From the NCBI GenBank assembly GCA_024663395.1, contig JANFAH010000006.1, forward strand, positions 620,001 through 684,000: a stretch of 64,000 nucleotides of DNA, written 5' to 3'. Positions 8,739 through 19,849 of the stretch are shown here, piece by piece. Position numbers and translations under genes: made by a program. The notes under the pieces are model-generated. The model was not told the origin of the DNA and did no database searches. It saw nothing but the letters and a program-made list of their open reading frames with translations. Position 1 is the stretch's first letter, and each line of letters starts with the position of its first letter. This DNA comes from Pisolithus tinctorius. Lineage: Eukaryota; Basidiomycota; Agaricomycetes; Boletales; Pisolithaceae.

Positions 8739-9100
8739 GGTGAAGTAGGGTTAGCTGAGTGGGACCCAAGCCATTTTTATGGCTCAGGATTATGTACATT
8801 ACATAATAACTCAGGGTTGCAGCACAAAATCCCTCAGAAGTTGTCAAATCTTTACGTTATTTACTAAATAATGACTGACAACATCATGCTCAAAAAAGTG
8901 TCCTAATGACATGTCATTTTAAAATGGGTATATCTTGGTTCCATGTCAACCAAATTACATAATCAAGCCCTTGTTGTCAAGGCAACGGTTAGTACTACTT
9001 TTGGTCCTGCAGGAGTTTGAACTAATTCCTATTGGCTCCCTCATAAATCTCAACTCTTTCCAAAATCACCCAATATTGGGACACTTTTTTGAGCCACTGT
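8739..9100 (-). mobile_element. 5' non-coding end and terminal repeat of the Tc1-like element
   Basis: The outer end reads CAGTGGCTCAAAAAAGTGTC on the minus strand from 9100, next to a TA at 9100-9102 on the plus strand, as expected for a Tc1 end. A 16-base core of this end (9079-9094) recurs in the opposite orientation at 8888-8903. No gene in between. Confidence 0.65.
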
Positions 9101-9314
9101 ATCTACCCTATGTTGCACTATTCTACCTTAGTTAACAACCTAGCAGAGGCCCCCTGTGGCCTACCACACCTTACCAGCAAGTGAATGCCCTAATGGCAGA
9201 ACCTTTGGTTCTCCATTAGTCCTCCATTCCCACTGGCCATTTTAGACACTCCACCTTTGCTGTAAGGGTGGTTTAATACTTTGGCTAGTTGAGTAGCTCT
9301 AACTACACAGTCAT
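9101..9314 (-). repeat. SINE-like repeat, copy 1 (CpG-decayed)
   Basis: About 212 bp shared with 23490-23698. Nearly all differences between the two are CG in copy 2 against TG or CA here. It begins exactly where the Tc1 end stops. Confidence 0.75.
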
Positions 9315-9404
9315 CCAACTTATTAACCAGCCCATTGATCTGATCCAGTGGCTGTCATGAGTTATATGAAAATCTTGGCAGTATGACCAGAAATCTCCTG
9401 TGCA

Positions 9405-9775
9405 TCAGTGTGCATCAAAGTGTGGAAAGGTGGTGAAAACCAACCAAATCCAACACCAAAGACAAAATATGAGGCAAGTGGTGGTGTACCTCCATGGAAC
9501 CTGGAGGGTAGAAAAATCTAATGTGGGGAAATTTCAATGGCAGGTGCTCCTAGTGCAAGTCATTGACGAGTTATGCAGGAGCAGACAAGTGAGTGCTGAC
9601 TGGACAGGGGATGCTGGATAGAGCAAGGGTATTCAGCCAAAAGGGCTCCTAGCACAAGTCAGCAACAAGTTATGCAGGAGGGGACAGATGGATGATGACC
9701 ATTGTCACACACCAAAGATGTTGTGGACATGGTTACAGCTGACTCTGCATAACTCATTGACAAGTTGTGCTGTAG
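9405..9775. mobile_element. Two family-M fragments in opposite orientation
   Basis: 9405-9710 matches the 3' end of family M (minus orientation, ...TCAAAGTGTGGAAAGG...). 9713-9775 matches its 5' end in plus orientation (TGTCACACACCAAAG). A rearranged remnant without coding capacity. Confidence 0.75.
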
Positions 9776-10102
9776 GTTAGGTATTTAGTGAAATCTAGGA
9801 GTGCAGGGGACTCCTAATGATAGACAGAAAAGGGTCTAGTTTGACCTAGAGGGGCTCTGTGCTTGGGATGGTGAAAGGAGACAAAGGAATGGAGTGGTGA
9901 AAGGAGTGAGTAATAGTGTCTGGAGGTTGTCTGAGAGTGCCTCAATGAGGGCTTTTCACTGTCTTTCATTTGCAGTCTTTGATTGTCACTGTCTCACTGT
10001 CTGGTTTTCTTTTTATTATTATTGTGTACTGTAGACCTACACTAGTGCACAAAAATTGCTGACTAAGCTACCAACAATGCACCACACAGGTAGGCTAAGT
10101 AC
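9776..10102. other. Unassigned AT-rich sequence
   Basis: No gene or repeat recognised. The last five bases, AGTAC, are the left target duplication of the L2 LTR that follows. Confidence 0.5.
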
Positions 10103-10444
10103 TGTCATATCCATGACTCTCGGACTCAGTCCCAGTCCAGTCCAACCCCTAGCCCCTATCTCTGGTCAAGTCTGGTCCTAGTCCAGCCTAGAAAACCTAA
10201 CTCCAGCCCTAGGAAACCCAATTCCAGCCTAAATAACTCAAGTCCAGTATTTTACCCCTATCTCTGGTCCACTCTGGCCTTCTGGCATTGTGCTGCTTTA
10301 CCCTGGTCCTTCCAGGCCTATGTCTGGGTCACCTGGACATAACTCTGGTCTGTTGTCCATTGTTTGTACTATATTTAGCTTGGTCCTCTCATCTAACTTT
10401 GCTTACTGTACAAATCCTGTGTCTGACTCCTCCAGTTATGCCAG

Positions 10445-12279
10445 TGTGAGTCAAAGTGTGGAAAGCTGGTGAAAACCAACCAAATCCAACACCAAAGACA
10501 AGTGTGAGCAAGTGGTGGTTTGCCTCCATGGAACCTGGAGTGCAGAAAAATCTAAAGTGGGGGAAATTTTGATGGCAGGTGTTCCTAGTGCAAGTCATCA
10601 ATGAATTACACAGGAGTAGATGAATGGATGATGGCTGGATGGGGGATGCTGAATAGAGTGAAGGTATTCAGCTGAAAGTACTTCTGAAATGATGAACTTC
10701 GATAAAACATGCTCCTGGCACAAGTTGATGACAAGTTATGCAGGAGTGGGAGGATGACTAAGCAAGACTTGCTGACTAAGTGTGGATGAAGCTTCAGATA
10801 AAGGATGGAGGCAGATAGACCCCTTCATGGAGCCTCAACTACCAAGTATGAATGAAGACAGATAGACTCTTCTGAATGAGCCTCAACTGTTGACAATGAG
10901 TTATGCTGAGCTGAGCTGAACTGACTGCTGAGTGACTTCTGATTCACTTGGGGTGTAGCTAAGTACATGGGGGTTTATATACTGTGGGGGGAGCACAGCT
11001 TGTGACAAACAAGGCACAAATGCTTGGTAAGTAATGAGTAAGGACTGAGTAATCATGATGAGTAAGCAAGAAATGAAAAGTAAGCAAGCAAAGAAGATTG
11101 GTAAGTATTGGCAATGAATGAGTCAAGGACAGTCAAAATATCACAGAATGAGTCAAATGGAGTCAGAAACTGAGTAAGCACACTGATATCACATTAGGGG
11201 GTGGCGATGTAAGTCAGATCTTGGCAGAGACATCTCTAGATCCAAAGATGGCATGACAGATGGACAGTGTTTCCAGATAGGGAAGTATTAATTCCAGAAT
11301 TGAAGGGCATGAGTCAGGTGTCATAGGGGCTAGGGCATTGGGGGTCTGTGGGGCAATGGGAGCATAAGCAATCATGTCTCCCACCCTTTCATCCTCTCAG
11401 CAAAGTTAACAAAAACTTCATGAATGGGGCTCTGATGGAGGAGGAGGAGAAGGGGGGATGTCCTCTGCTGGATCTTGCAGTAAGAAGGCAAGGTGCACAT
11501 CATACTCATCATAAATGCAATCAGGGAGGCTGGAGAACAGTAGATTATGCTGCAGCTGTTGCAATGTGGGAAGAATGATGGACAAGATTGGAATAAAGAC
11601 AGTGCAGGGAGCAGGGAGGAATGATCCATATGCTTCATCAACTGGGGAGACCAAAATGACCACATAAGACCTTTCTAACCAAGTGACAGACCTGAGGTGA
11701 CCAAAGAATGTCCTTCTGGAAGTCATACTGACAAGGAGAACACACTGGCCAAGCTGCATGGGATGGGATGGGGCTGACAATGATGGGATGAACCAGGGGG
11801 CTTCAGGACAGAAGCTGGTGGGAATGCCTGGCAGACATATGTAGCCACTGTCTCTGGCAAATGAGACAAGTGAGATGATTGATGAAGAGGTGGCCATTTC
11901 TGATGGACTTAGTGAAATGAGCATCTGATGGTTGGAGTGCTGTAGAAATGCATAGGGTGTGAGGATCCTCTCCAAATTTGGAAGGCAGGATGGCATGGCT
12001 GAGCACTTTAAGTGAGTGTGAGAACAGAGTCAATATCTTTGGAAATGGTGGAGATACAATGAAAACCAGAATGCCATACATGGGCACCAAAAGCCTTTAA
12101 TGTGCACTTAACTTGCTTCCTCTTTTCTCTTTAGCACTGATGACTCATTCTTGTGCAAAGGATGACTATTCATGAGGCCTTTAGTCTTCATCTGCATGGC
12201 ATGGGCATTGCACACAACTCGTCAACAAGTTAGGCAGAGTCAGCTGTAACCATGTCCACAACACCTTTGGTGTGTGACA
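10445..12279 (-). mobile_element. Family M, copy A (long TG...CA repeat)
   Basis: 1,835 bp, in minus orientation TGTCACACACCAAAGGTG...CTTTGACTCACA. Flanks CCAG (10441-10444) and CTGG (12280-12283) both derive from CCGG by CpG decay, giving a 4-bp target duplication. A TATA-containing stretch (GTATATAAACC on the minus strand, near 10971-10983) lies about three quarters along, after the ORF, as in an LTR whose U3 carries a gene. Two more full copies at 56107-57978 and 62099-63932. Confidence 0.85.
11418..12090 (-). pseudogene. Family-M ORF, copy A (unknown protein)
   Basis: A protein of about 280 aa conserved among all M copies, here split by a one-base shift near 11900 (first part MYGILVF..SPP.PKIL, second part SFCPEAPWFIPSLSAPSHP, SMTSRRTFFGHLRSV, ending in a Pro-rich SPPPPSEP). 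In the copy at 13250/40261 the same junction is in frame. The segment seems to follow a 3' splice site (TTTTAG-like) in each copy, so it may be an internal exon. I recognise no domain; the mix of short hydrophobic strands and Pro-rich tail gives no function. Confidence 0.6.
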
Positions 12280-12849
12280 CTGGTCACCTGGACTTTGGCT
12301 GTTAGTCTCAGCACAGCCTCTGTGGCTGTCCTACCTTGCTAATCCTCTTGCTAATAGCTTACCAACAAGTCTGGCTCTATGTTTGTTACTCTGGGCTGGC
12401 CTCATGTATTTAACCCCTGTACATACCTTGTAGCACCTCAGTCAGAATATCAACTTAGTATTACCCTCAACTCTGTACCACACTCCAAGGCTACTCTATA
12501 GCTAAGGCTGAGCCTTAAGCTATCCCCAGCCCCTGTCCTGGACCTCTCCCTGGCTTGCATAGGGGTACAGCACATAAGCTGAGACCAAGGGAGGTAGATC
12601 CAACCCCAGACCAGCTTCCCCCTGTGTGCTCTCCAAGGCTGGTCTTATTCCCACACTACCAATCTTATTCCCATGCTCCTGGTCTTAAGTCTGGTCTTCT
12701 GGACTTAACCCCTGACCCCTGGCCCCAACTCCAGTCCAACCAGACTTGGTCCCTGTCTCCTGGCCTTGACTTTGGTCACCTGGACTTAGCCCCTGTCACC
12801 TGGTGTTGAAGCCTGTTCACCTGAGGGTAAACCCATACTTAACAAGTAC

Positions 12850-13075
12850 CATTAATGTAAATCAAAGCAAAAATACAGTAGAAAAGATAAAATAATTAAA
12901 TCTCCATAGTAGGGAGTACTTATTCCCTCCAGTGTGCCATACCATGAATGGAGATGAAGACTAAAGCCCTCATGCATAGAAAGACTGCTGGACATGAGCA
13001 GTCACCCTTTGCACAAGAACAAGTCATCAGTGCCAGATAGAAAAGAGGAAGCAAGTTAAGCATGCTGTCACACAC
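12850..13075 (+). mobile_element. Unassigned stretch, then family-M copy F, left fragment
   Basis: 12950-13075 matches M sequence (GATGAAGACTAAAGCCC, ...GAAGCAAGTTAAGCATGC) and stops exactly at the start of the M copy at 13076. It resumes at 42350. 12850-12949 is AT-rich and unassigned. Confidence 0.75.
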
Positions 13076-13520
13076 CAAAGGTGTTTGGTGACTTGGACAT
13101 GGATAATGCTGATGAATGGAGATGAGGACTATAGCCCTCATGTGTAGAATGACAGCCAGGAACATTGGCAGTCATCCTTTGCACAAGAATGAGTCATTAA
13201 TACCAAAGAAAAAGAAGGAAGTGAGTTAAGCACCAATAAAAATTCTTAAGTGCCTGTGTATGGCATTCTGGTTTTTGACATATCTCCACCAATTCTGCAG
13301 ATACTGACACCAATCCCACACTCACTTATAGTGCTCAGCCACACAATCCTACCTTCCAAAATTGGGAAGGATCTGCACACTCTGCATGTTTCTACAGCAC
13401 TCCCTCCAAAAGATGCTCATTTCACTAATTCTTCTGATATGGCTGCCTCCACATCAATCATTTCACTTGTCCCCTTTGCTAGGGACCATGGCTATGTATA
13501 TTTACCAGGAGTTCCTACTA
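13076..13520 (+). mobile_element. Family M, copy E, first part
   Basis: Starts TGTCACACACCAAAGGTG and runs until the TA at 13519-13520, where the 26.7-kb unit begins. It resumes at 40261 and ends at 42349. The ORF segment at 13250-13520 (VYGILVFDISPP, GYVYLPGVPTT) joins in frame to SFCPEASWYIPS at 40261. Flanks ATGC (13072-13075) and GTGC (42350-42353) fit a 4-bp duplication with one change. Confidence 0.88.
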
Positions 13521-13817
13521 CAGTGAGGGACAAAAGTGTTGCAATGTTTGTGAGGTGTGAATTGTTGCTGATGTAGCTTGGGCTATTCTGCACAGATAAT
13601 CATGATACCTATACCATTGGCAAGGGGTGACTCTAAGCTTTCCAGAGCACTAAGGTTCAGTCCAAACAAAGCAATACATGCTGAGATACACCCTATTCTT
13701 TCCAAAAAGTGCATTGCAATGCTTTTGTCCCTGACTGGTGAAATCATGAAAGGTGACCTTTTGATGGGATTGAGGGCATGGAGGATGGGAAAAAAAGATT
13801 ACATAATAAACCACATG
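13521..13817 (+). repeat. Left terminal inverted repeat
   Basis: 297 bp, identical to the reverse complement of 39962-40258. It contains a second, inward-facing version of the tip at 13708-13733 (CATTGCAATG...CCCTGACTG). Confidence 0.95.
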
Positions 13818-14790
13818 GTCTTCCAGATGATTTGTCAGCATGTAAACAATGACAAACATTGGACTTGTACCATTAATCCTCCCTCTTCTACCACAACTCA
13901 TGAAATCATCTCTCTAGCTCACATGGTCATTTTTTCAAGGAATTCTTATCAACTACTGGTGGCCACCACAGTGCCATCAGTATAACATGCTCTCAGAACC
14001 ATCAGTCCCTTAAAAAACCTGCTGTCAGTCATTTCCTGGACTGTTTCCCCCCCCATGCCTGATGTGTTCTGGGACTAATCAGTACTTGGAAGGCTGAAAA
14101 TGTTATGGAGGTCAATCTGGCACTTCAGAACATGATGTAAAAACCAGTCCCCTCTCAACCAATGCATTTCTGGCACAGGGACAGTGGTATGGAAGTTAGG
14201 GCAAGACAAAATCCTCTTTACCCCTGGGTGTCATCAGAAGGATATGCTACTGAACTGCCATGGAGCAGAATCCTGTGCTTCCATCTGGCCCTGAATATTG
14301 CCTTTGGTCACATATGACCAAATAATCCTTCCCCAGTCATCTACAGTTCAGATCAGAGCAAGATCTAGTGAACCCTCTTATGGTGCTCAGAGCATAAGGA
14401 GGTTTTGTCTCACCCCAACTTCCATATCAGTGTTCCTGTGCCAGAAATGCATTGGATGAGAGGGGACTGGTTTGTAAATCATGTTCTGAAGTGCCAGATT
14501 GACCTCCATAACATTTTCAGCCTTCCAAGTACTGATTAGTCCCAGAACACATCAGGCATGGGGGGGGAAACAGTCCAGGAAATAACTGACAGCAGGTTTT
14601 TTAAGGGACTGATGGTTCTGAGAGCATGTTATACTGATGGCACTGTGGTGGCCACCAGTATTTGATAAGAATTCCTTGAGAAAATGACCATGTGAGCTAG
14701 AGAGATGATTTCATGAGTTGTGGTAAAAGAGGGAGGATTAATGGTACAAGTTCAATGTTTGCCATTGTTTACATGCTGACAAATCATCTG
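13818..14790. repeat. Large palindrome inserted in the left terminal repeat
   Basis: Arms of about 390 bp (roughly 13822-14217 and 14396-14788), a few percent different, face each other around a 180-bp centre. The right terminal repeat lacks this block. Confidence 0.85.
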
Positions 14791-15145
14791 GCACTGCAGG
14801 CAAAGGCCTGATGATTGTGTCACTAAGCTGAGCTTCAAATTTACTGTCAATGAAAAATTCAGAGAGTGCTGAACAGATATTTTGAAGTGTACAGAAATTT
14901 GTCAATAGCCTTGAACTTTCTGACTGTCTGTTTACTGAGACTGCAACAAGTTTGAACAGGTGTAAATGCCCTCTAATGGAAGACATGAATTTGAAGACTG
15001 ATATGCAAAGTGCAGTGATCCAGGTCATGGAGTTTCTTTGAATTTGTGGGGCTGTGTCATAGGGTTCCAAATCAGGAATGAAACTCAACATTCTGATCAC
15101 AAAAAATGACCTCTCCAATAACCTTTGTACTTCAAGTTTAGCCAA
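14738..15145 (-). CDS. Hypothetical ORF in the left terminal repeat, pointing outward
   Basis: MAKLEVQRLLERSFFVIRML..., with a middle part SSIRGHLHLFKLVAVSVN, LLTNFCTLQN, SEFFIDSKFEAQLSDTIIRP that is also read from the right repeat (39717-39980, plus strand). Each copy points toward its own end of the unit. In the left copy the frame continues into the palindrome. Likely an exon of a protein I do not recognise; conserved reading frame in both copies is the only support. Confidence 0.4.
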   Translation of the reverse strand: MAKLEVQRLLERSFFVIRMLSFIPDLEPYDTAPQIQRNSMTWITALCISVFKFMSSIRGHLHLFKLVAVSVNRQSESSRLLTNFCTLQNICSALSEFFIDSKFEAQLSDTIIRPLPAVPDDLSACKQWQTLNLYH

Positions 15146-15192
15146 GCATCATCAATGTCCTTATAGTTGTATTACATTTGAACCAGCAGTGA

Positions 15193-15834
15193 TTGTAAAA
15201 AAGCGCCACTCTGAAGACTGATTATGAAGTATATCATGAGATCCTTGCTACATACATCCAGTTTCATATGTGATATCCAGGCAATGCTCCGAGTTGCATG
15301 TCTTGCACAGATAATGACAAACTGTTTTTCACTGTACTATAGCTGACAATGTTCAGAGGACTTGAAGTTGGGGCAGCATTTCAACACTCTCCAAATATCA
15401 TCATCATTTCTCATTGTGCATGCGTCGTGACCATCCGCCTTACATGCTTTTTTTGCAGCACACCGCTGATAGCTGATCTGGGGCCACTGCAACTCTCCAC
15501 TGCAGCTCCACTGCTGGCGCTGCCCATGTATAATGCATATCTGTAAATGTACATTCGGTAATTACATGAAGAAAAAGGAATTTTCTGTACTAGAGGTGTG
15601 ATTGTGGGGGAGAAGTGCTCAGTCAAAGGTAAATTATATCATGATTTGGCTCTTCCTGGTCCTGCAATTTCTTCTCCAAGTATTCAATCATGCTGAGAGC
15701 AATTCAATGAACTACCATGGTGAGGGTGAGGCACAAGTCTCTAGGGCGCAATTGCAAGAGGGACACAATCAATACTTCTGCCTCATGGGAGACAGAGATT
15801 AGGACAGGCTGCCAACCATTGACAAGCCTATCAG
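15193..15834. other. Unassigned sequence after the left terminal repeat
   Basis: No open frame or repeat that I can support. More CpG here than in surrounding LTR remnants. Confidence 0.4.
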
Positions 15835-17880
15835 CTACCAGATCCAAATGATATGATGACCACCCACCTCAAGCATGCTCTGTACACAGTAGATGATGAA
15901 TAGGGCACCGCTAATGATCCCAAGTACAAGAACCACCCAAACCCTCATCTCTACCAGTGAGTGCACAGTGCCCTTCAGTGTGAGATTCCATGTCCAAAGA
16001 TTCAGTTTGACAACCCTCCAAGAAGTCATGAACACTATTCAAAGATCATTAATGTGTTTGTGGGCCTTGAGATCCCTTACCATTATTCTTACATTTCCAC
16101 ACCTTGATGCAAGTGTTTTCCACAGCTTCAGTGGTTGCCATAGCAATTACACTATTACTGGAGTATTCAAAAGTCTAACACATGCTAATCAATGACCTGA
16201 GAACATAAATAGGTTGTGTGATGCACTGCGACAGCCTGCATGATGCATCCTGGAGTAAAAGTCAAAAATAACTTCCGTAGATGAGAAATGCGGACATACC
16301 TTTGTGTTCTAACAACTGGAGGAGCTTCCCTGATGGTATTTCCCAGATACAAACACCTCCATCAGATGAACCACTGACGATGGCAGCACCATCCTGGAGC
16401 CAGGACACTTGCACTGGAATGTTTTTTTCTTTGGAAAGAGGTTGATTCTTGAGACATATATCAGGGTAAGACTGTCCTGGAGAATACATGTCAACACCGT
16501 CACCCAAATTCATCAAGGCAATGCGTTTTGTGTCAAGTGAAAGCACTGCATGACCACTAGCATAGTCATCAAAAACAGATCAGTATGAAAGACAACTTCA
16601 ATGCTTACACAATTTGATGACTATGGATGGGGTTGATCTGCCAGCATTGCTCGAAAGTGTTACGCTTGACCAAAGTCAAGACATAGGGAGAGCTCAAACA
16701 CAGTCAATGGGTTTCTACTGAGCAACAGCTGCAGTAACCTCTGTAAATGACAGAGGATTTGGTCAACACCAGTAAGAGTGGTCCGGGTTAGGGACACTGA
16801 GGGCGAAGTTCTGAGGAACGCTGTGTATGATTGAGCAGCTCAAGTCTGGGTTTCCAGGACTTGAGCTGGCAAGCTAAATACTACAAGGAAACGGACCATG
16901 AGGTGTCCACATGTAACGAGGTAACTACACCATTGGTTGAACAATGACAACACATGTCCTAAGCATGTTGTGAGAATGTAATGCTAGTGGTGGAAACAGA
17001 GAGCCATTGGATCAAGGTGGAGATGGCTCTAAAAGGAAAAGATGTCCAACAGATCAAACACAAGGTAAATGTGCAATGAAAAGGGAAAAGATAGGAGTGA
17101 AACGTAACAGAAAGAGCAAATGTCCCAACAACTAGCATGAGAATTGAACATTTCAATGCCTGAACATCAGCTCAGAAACACTTACACCACACCATGGTTG
17201 AGGTAGGCGACAACCAACTCACTCCCCCTCTTTCCAAAAGCAAGCGCTCAACCACGTATCCTCTTGTTGAGTTGCTTGGCCACAAGTGGTAGTTCCCTTG
17301 GTGGAGGGAAAATCTTGAAAGTAGCATATTTATCTAAAACATGTCAATTTTACCAGAATGGCCCTTTAATATCGATAATGGAGTGCACTAGGGAAGACCT
17401 CTTTTGCGATGTGTACCTCGGAGCCTACAGCAATGGCGACATAACCACCATATTCATTGATGGTGAGTGCAAAAACCAGTGCTTTGGTACTGGTGAGAAT
17501 AGAATTAGTTGATTCCTGGACCTATTAGTGGAGTTAGTTCATTCATAGACTGAGTTGCATCCCTTACCTCTGAGTTTTCACAGATAGCTAAGGTACCATC
17601 CAAGCAACCAATGAATAAGCGATGCGAATGTTGCGGATCCCATGTCAGGCTGAGGATAGCAGAATGAAAGGCAACGCAATACAACAGTGCACCAGCAAGT
17701 GGCTCCCATACAATGAGGCTTCCATCCTCACTTCCACTTGCTAATTGACCTCTGGCCAGGGAAAAGGCAAGAGCATTAACAGAGTCAGTCCAATCAGCAT
17801 GTGCTCAGATGTAAATGGGTGGAAGGGTTTCATTGCCAGGGAATGTAATGGAGTGAGCATACCAATGGTGGGCAATTTTA
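15835..17880 (-). pseudogene. WD40-repeat gene B with C-terminal membrane segment
   Basis: Multi-exon, minus strand. In order: LASGSEDGSLIVWEPLAG and LFIGCLDGTLAI (about 17800-17560), GGYVAIAVGSEVHIAKE (about 17470-17410), DTKRIALMNLGDGVDMYSPG and IVSGSSDGGVCIWE followed by GKLLQLLEHKG (16546-16262), and a last exon with a transmembrane-like stretch VWVVLVLGIISGALFIIY (about 15970-15890). Several GH/WD-type blades are plain, which makes a beta-propeller scaffold likely. Introns are short. Exon joins were not proved and a few stops occur between pieces, so the copy may be broken. It lies in tandem with gene A upstream; the two may once have been one or duplicated. Confidence 0.65.
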
Positions 17881-18289
17881 GCCTTTAGGACTTTGAATAT
17901 GGAAACTCCAGAACATGTAGCCTGTGAAGACCATAGTTGGCTCCATCATGCATCATGCATCATGTACAATCCTCGACCCAACTCGTATTCACTCTGTAGC
18001 ATTTCATCATACTGCCATGCTATTTATAACCTAGGATTATGCAGAAGAGGATTTTGTAGTCTAAAGCTCAATTCTGAATGATATCATAGAGGGCAGTGGT
18101 GGTTGAAAACCAACAAATACCAACTAAAATGAAAATACTTAATGCCAGGGCACAGAAAAAGTCAAGAAAACATTGGCATCCCCATGGAGGTGAACAGTCA
18201 CGACTGTCTATGAGATTTCCCTCTGTGCTTTCGTTAAATATTACGCACTGAGGGAATATTTATCATCAGCCTACACAGCAGTAATGGAC

Positions 18290-19641
18290 TAGTGCTTACT
18301 TCAGTCAACCACACTTGGAGAAGTAATGGATCACCACTACTTGAAGACCCACTAGCAATGAAGTGCTTGTTGAACTGAGACAAGTTATACTATCTAGTTG
18401 AATCAGTCGCATGTAGAGGGTAAAAATTAAACTGTACCATATGCCAATAACTTGTACTGCATGAAGTTCTGCATACAATGTGAACAATAGGTATGAATAA
18501 GAGCATTCAGAAGACATGCCTTTGCCATGGTGTAGTACCTGAGCCAGTTTCCCAGAGTTAACATCCCACAACAATACTTGTCCATTGTCAGAACCAGTAA
18601 TCACCATTTTTCCATCTGAATCAAATTGGACATGGCATATATAGTTTTGACTTATTTTCAACTGAAGATGCTGAACGTGGTTGCAGTGAGGGCATCGGTT
18701 GATCCACCAGGCAATATATATTGACACCATCGATGAGATTCCAGACGAGTAATAGTTGGGAGATTTCATGGTACGTGGTGCTCCCTCTAAATGGAAGTAA
18801 AGTCACAAAGGAGGCCAATGGTCTAAAATAAAGTAAAATACATGTGGGTCCTCATCTTGTGATGGAATATCTGGTTCCAAGGCATAATCTTCCAAGCGAT
18901 GCTGAAATCCAACTAAGTAGAATTTCAATTAATGAAGACCAAATCATACACTTCACATGAATCCAGGAATGCAAACACTAGACAATGACCTTGGTTGAAG
19001 AAGTGAGCGGATATGGGCAGCGAAGGTAGCTGTGGATGTTGAGGGGGTGGGTGGACTTGGGCCAGGTGGAGGCTCACTGTATGTACCCTGCATGAACAAC
19101 AATAGGATGTGGTTAATGATGCTCAGCTCACCACTGTTTTCTTTCATTATTTGATACAGCACAATCCTCCCTTGCATAGTTAAAACCAAGAAGTTGTGGG
19201 TTTGGTCCAGCTCCATATATTCTACTGCAGAATTGAAGACTGTCTCCATATGGACCCATTCAAAGAGTACCTGTCAATTTTAAGTGATTGATGCTGCCCA
19301 TAAATCATCAAACCCACTGATCCAACATTGAAATGCCATACAACAATGGTCCCATTGGCGCCTGCAGACAATAGATAATAAATGTTATTGTGAACATCAT
19401 CCCAAAGCCACTTAAGGGACACCACAGGGCCCTGCTTTGGTCTTAAGCATCTGTGAAGGCTTCTGTCCTCCAGTGACCAGATGATGACATGCCCATCATC
19501 ACCTGTTTTCTGTGAGCACACACCACCACCATATGCCAATGACTTACTACCACTGGCAATGTAGCTTTCGTCATCCATGAATGCAATGCAATTGATAGGG
19601 CCAGAGTGCCCTTCGAGAGACCATTTTAGCCTGTATTCCAT
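18290..19641 (-). pseudogene. WD40-repeat gene A
   Basis: Starts MEYRLKWSLEGHSGPINCIA at 19641. Blades seen: GHVIIWSLEDRSLHRCLRP, GPVVSLKW, SAGANGTIVVWH, then ELDQTHNFLVLTMQGRIVLY (near 19190), NYICHVQFDSDGKMVITGS and NGQVLLWDVNSGKLAQVLHHG (18650-18520), and a last piece HFIASGSSSSGDPLLLQVW near 18340. Between the blades are short introns (for example GTAGTAAGTC...CAG near 19550-19500). The fold is a cytosolic protein-interaction propeller by family. It sits head-to-tail with WD40 gene B and the histone-tail gene, all on the minus strand, which suggests one cargo block. Confidence 0.7.
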
Positions 19642-19849
19642 TATAGGTTGAGTATTCGCATCAACAAAATGGCATACGATTGATGACCATTGTAGGTGGT
19701 CATGTGATCTGTCTCATGAAACCCTCGCATTAATGTCTCATAGATGGTGTGCTAGTATACCCTTAAATACTGTGTGATCAACATCTATCAAAAATCGAAG
19801 AATGTATTCACCCATGCAGTATAAATGACAATGACATGTACCAGTAGAA

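Larger units (their letters stand above)
10103..12844 (+). mobile_element. Solo LTR, family L2, with a family-M copy inside
   Basis: Starts TGTCATATCCATGACTC and ends ACTTAACA, flanked by AGTAC at 10098-10102 and 12845-12849. The LTR halves are 10103-10444 and 12280-12844; the middle is the M copy at 10445-12279. Without the insert it is about 900 bp, like the other L2 copies. Confidence 0.92.

Noticed and set aside
11348..11578. Plus-strand frame in family M (also at 56945 and 62898)
   Set aside because: It is antisense to the longer conserved M ORF and gains changes that alter its own residues freely.
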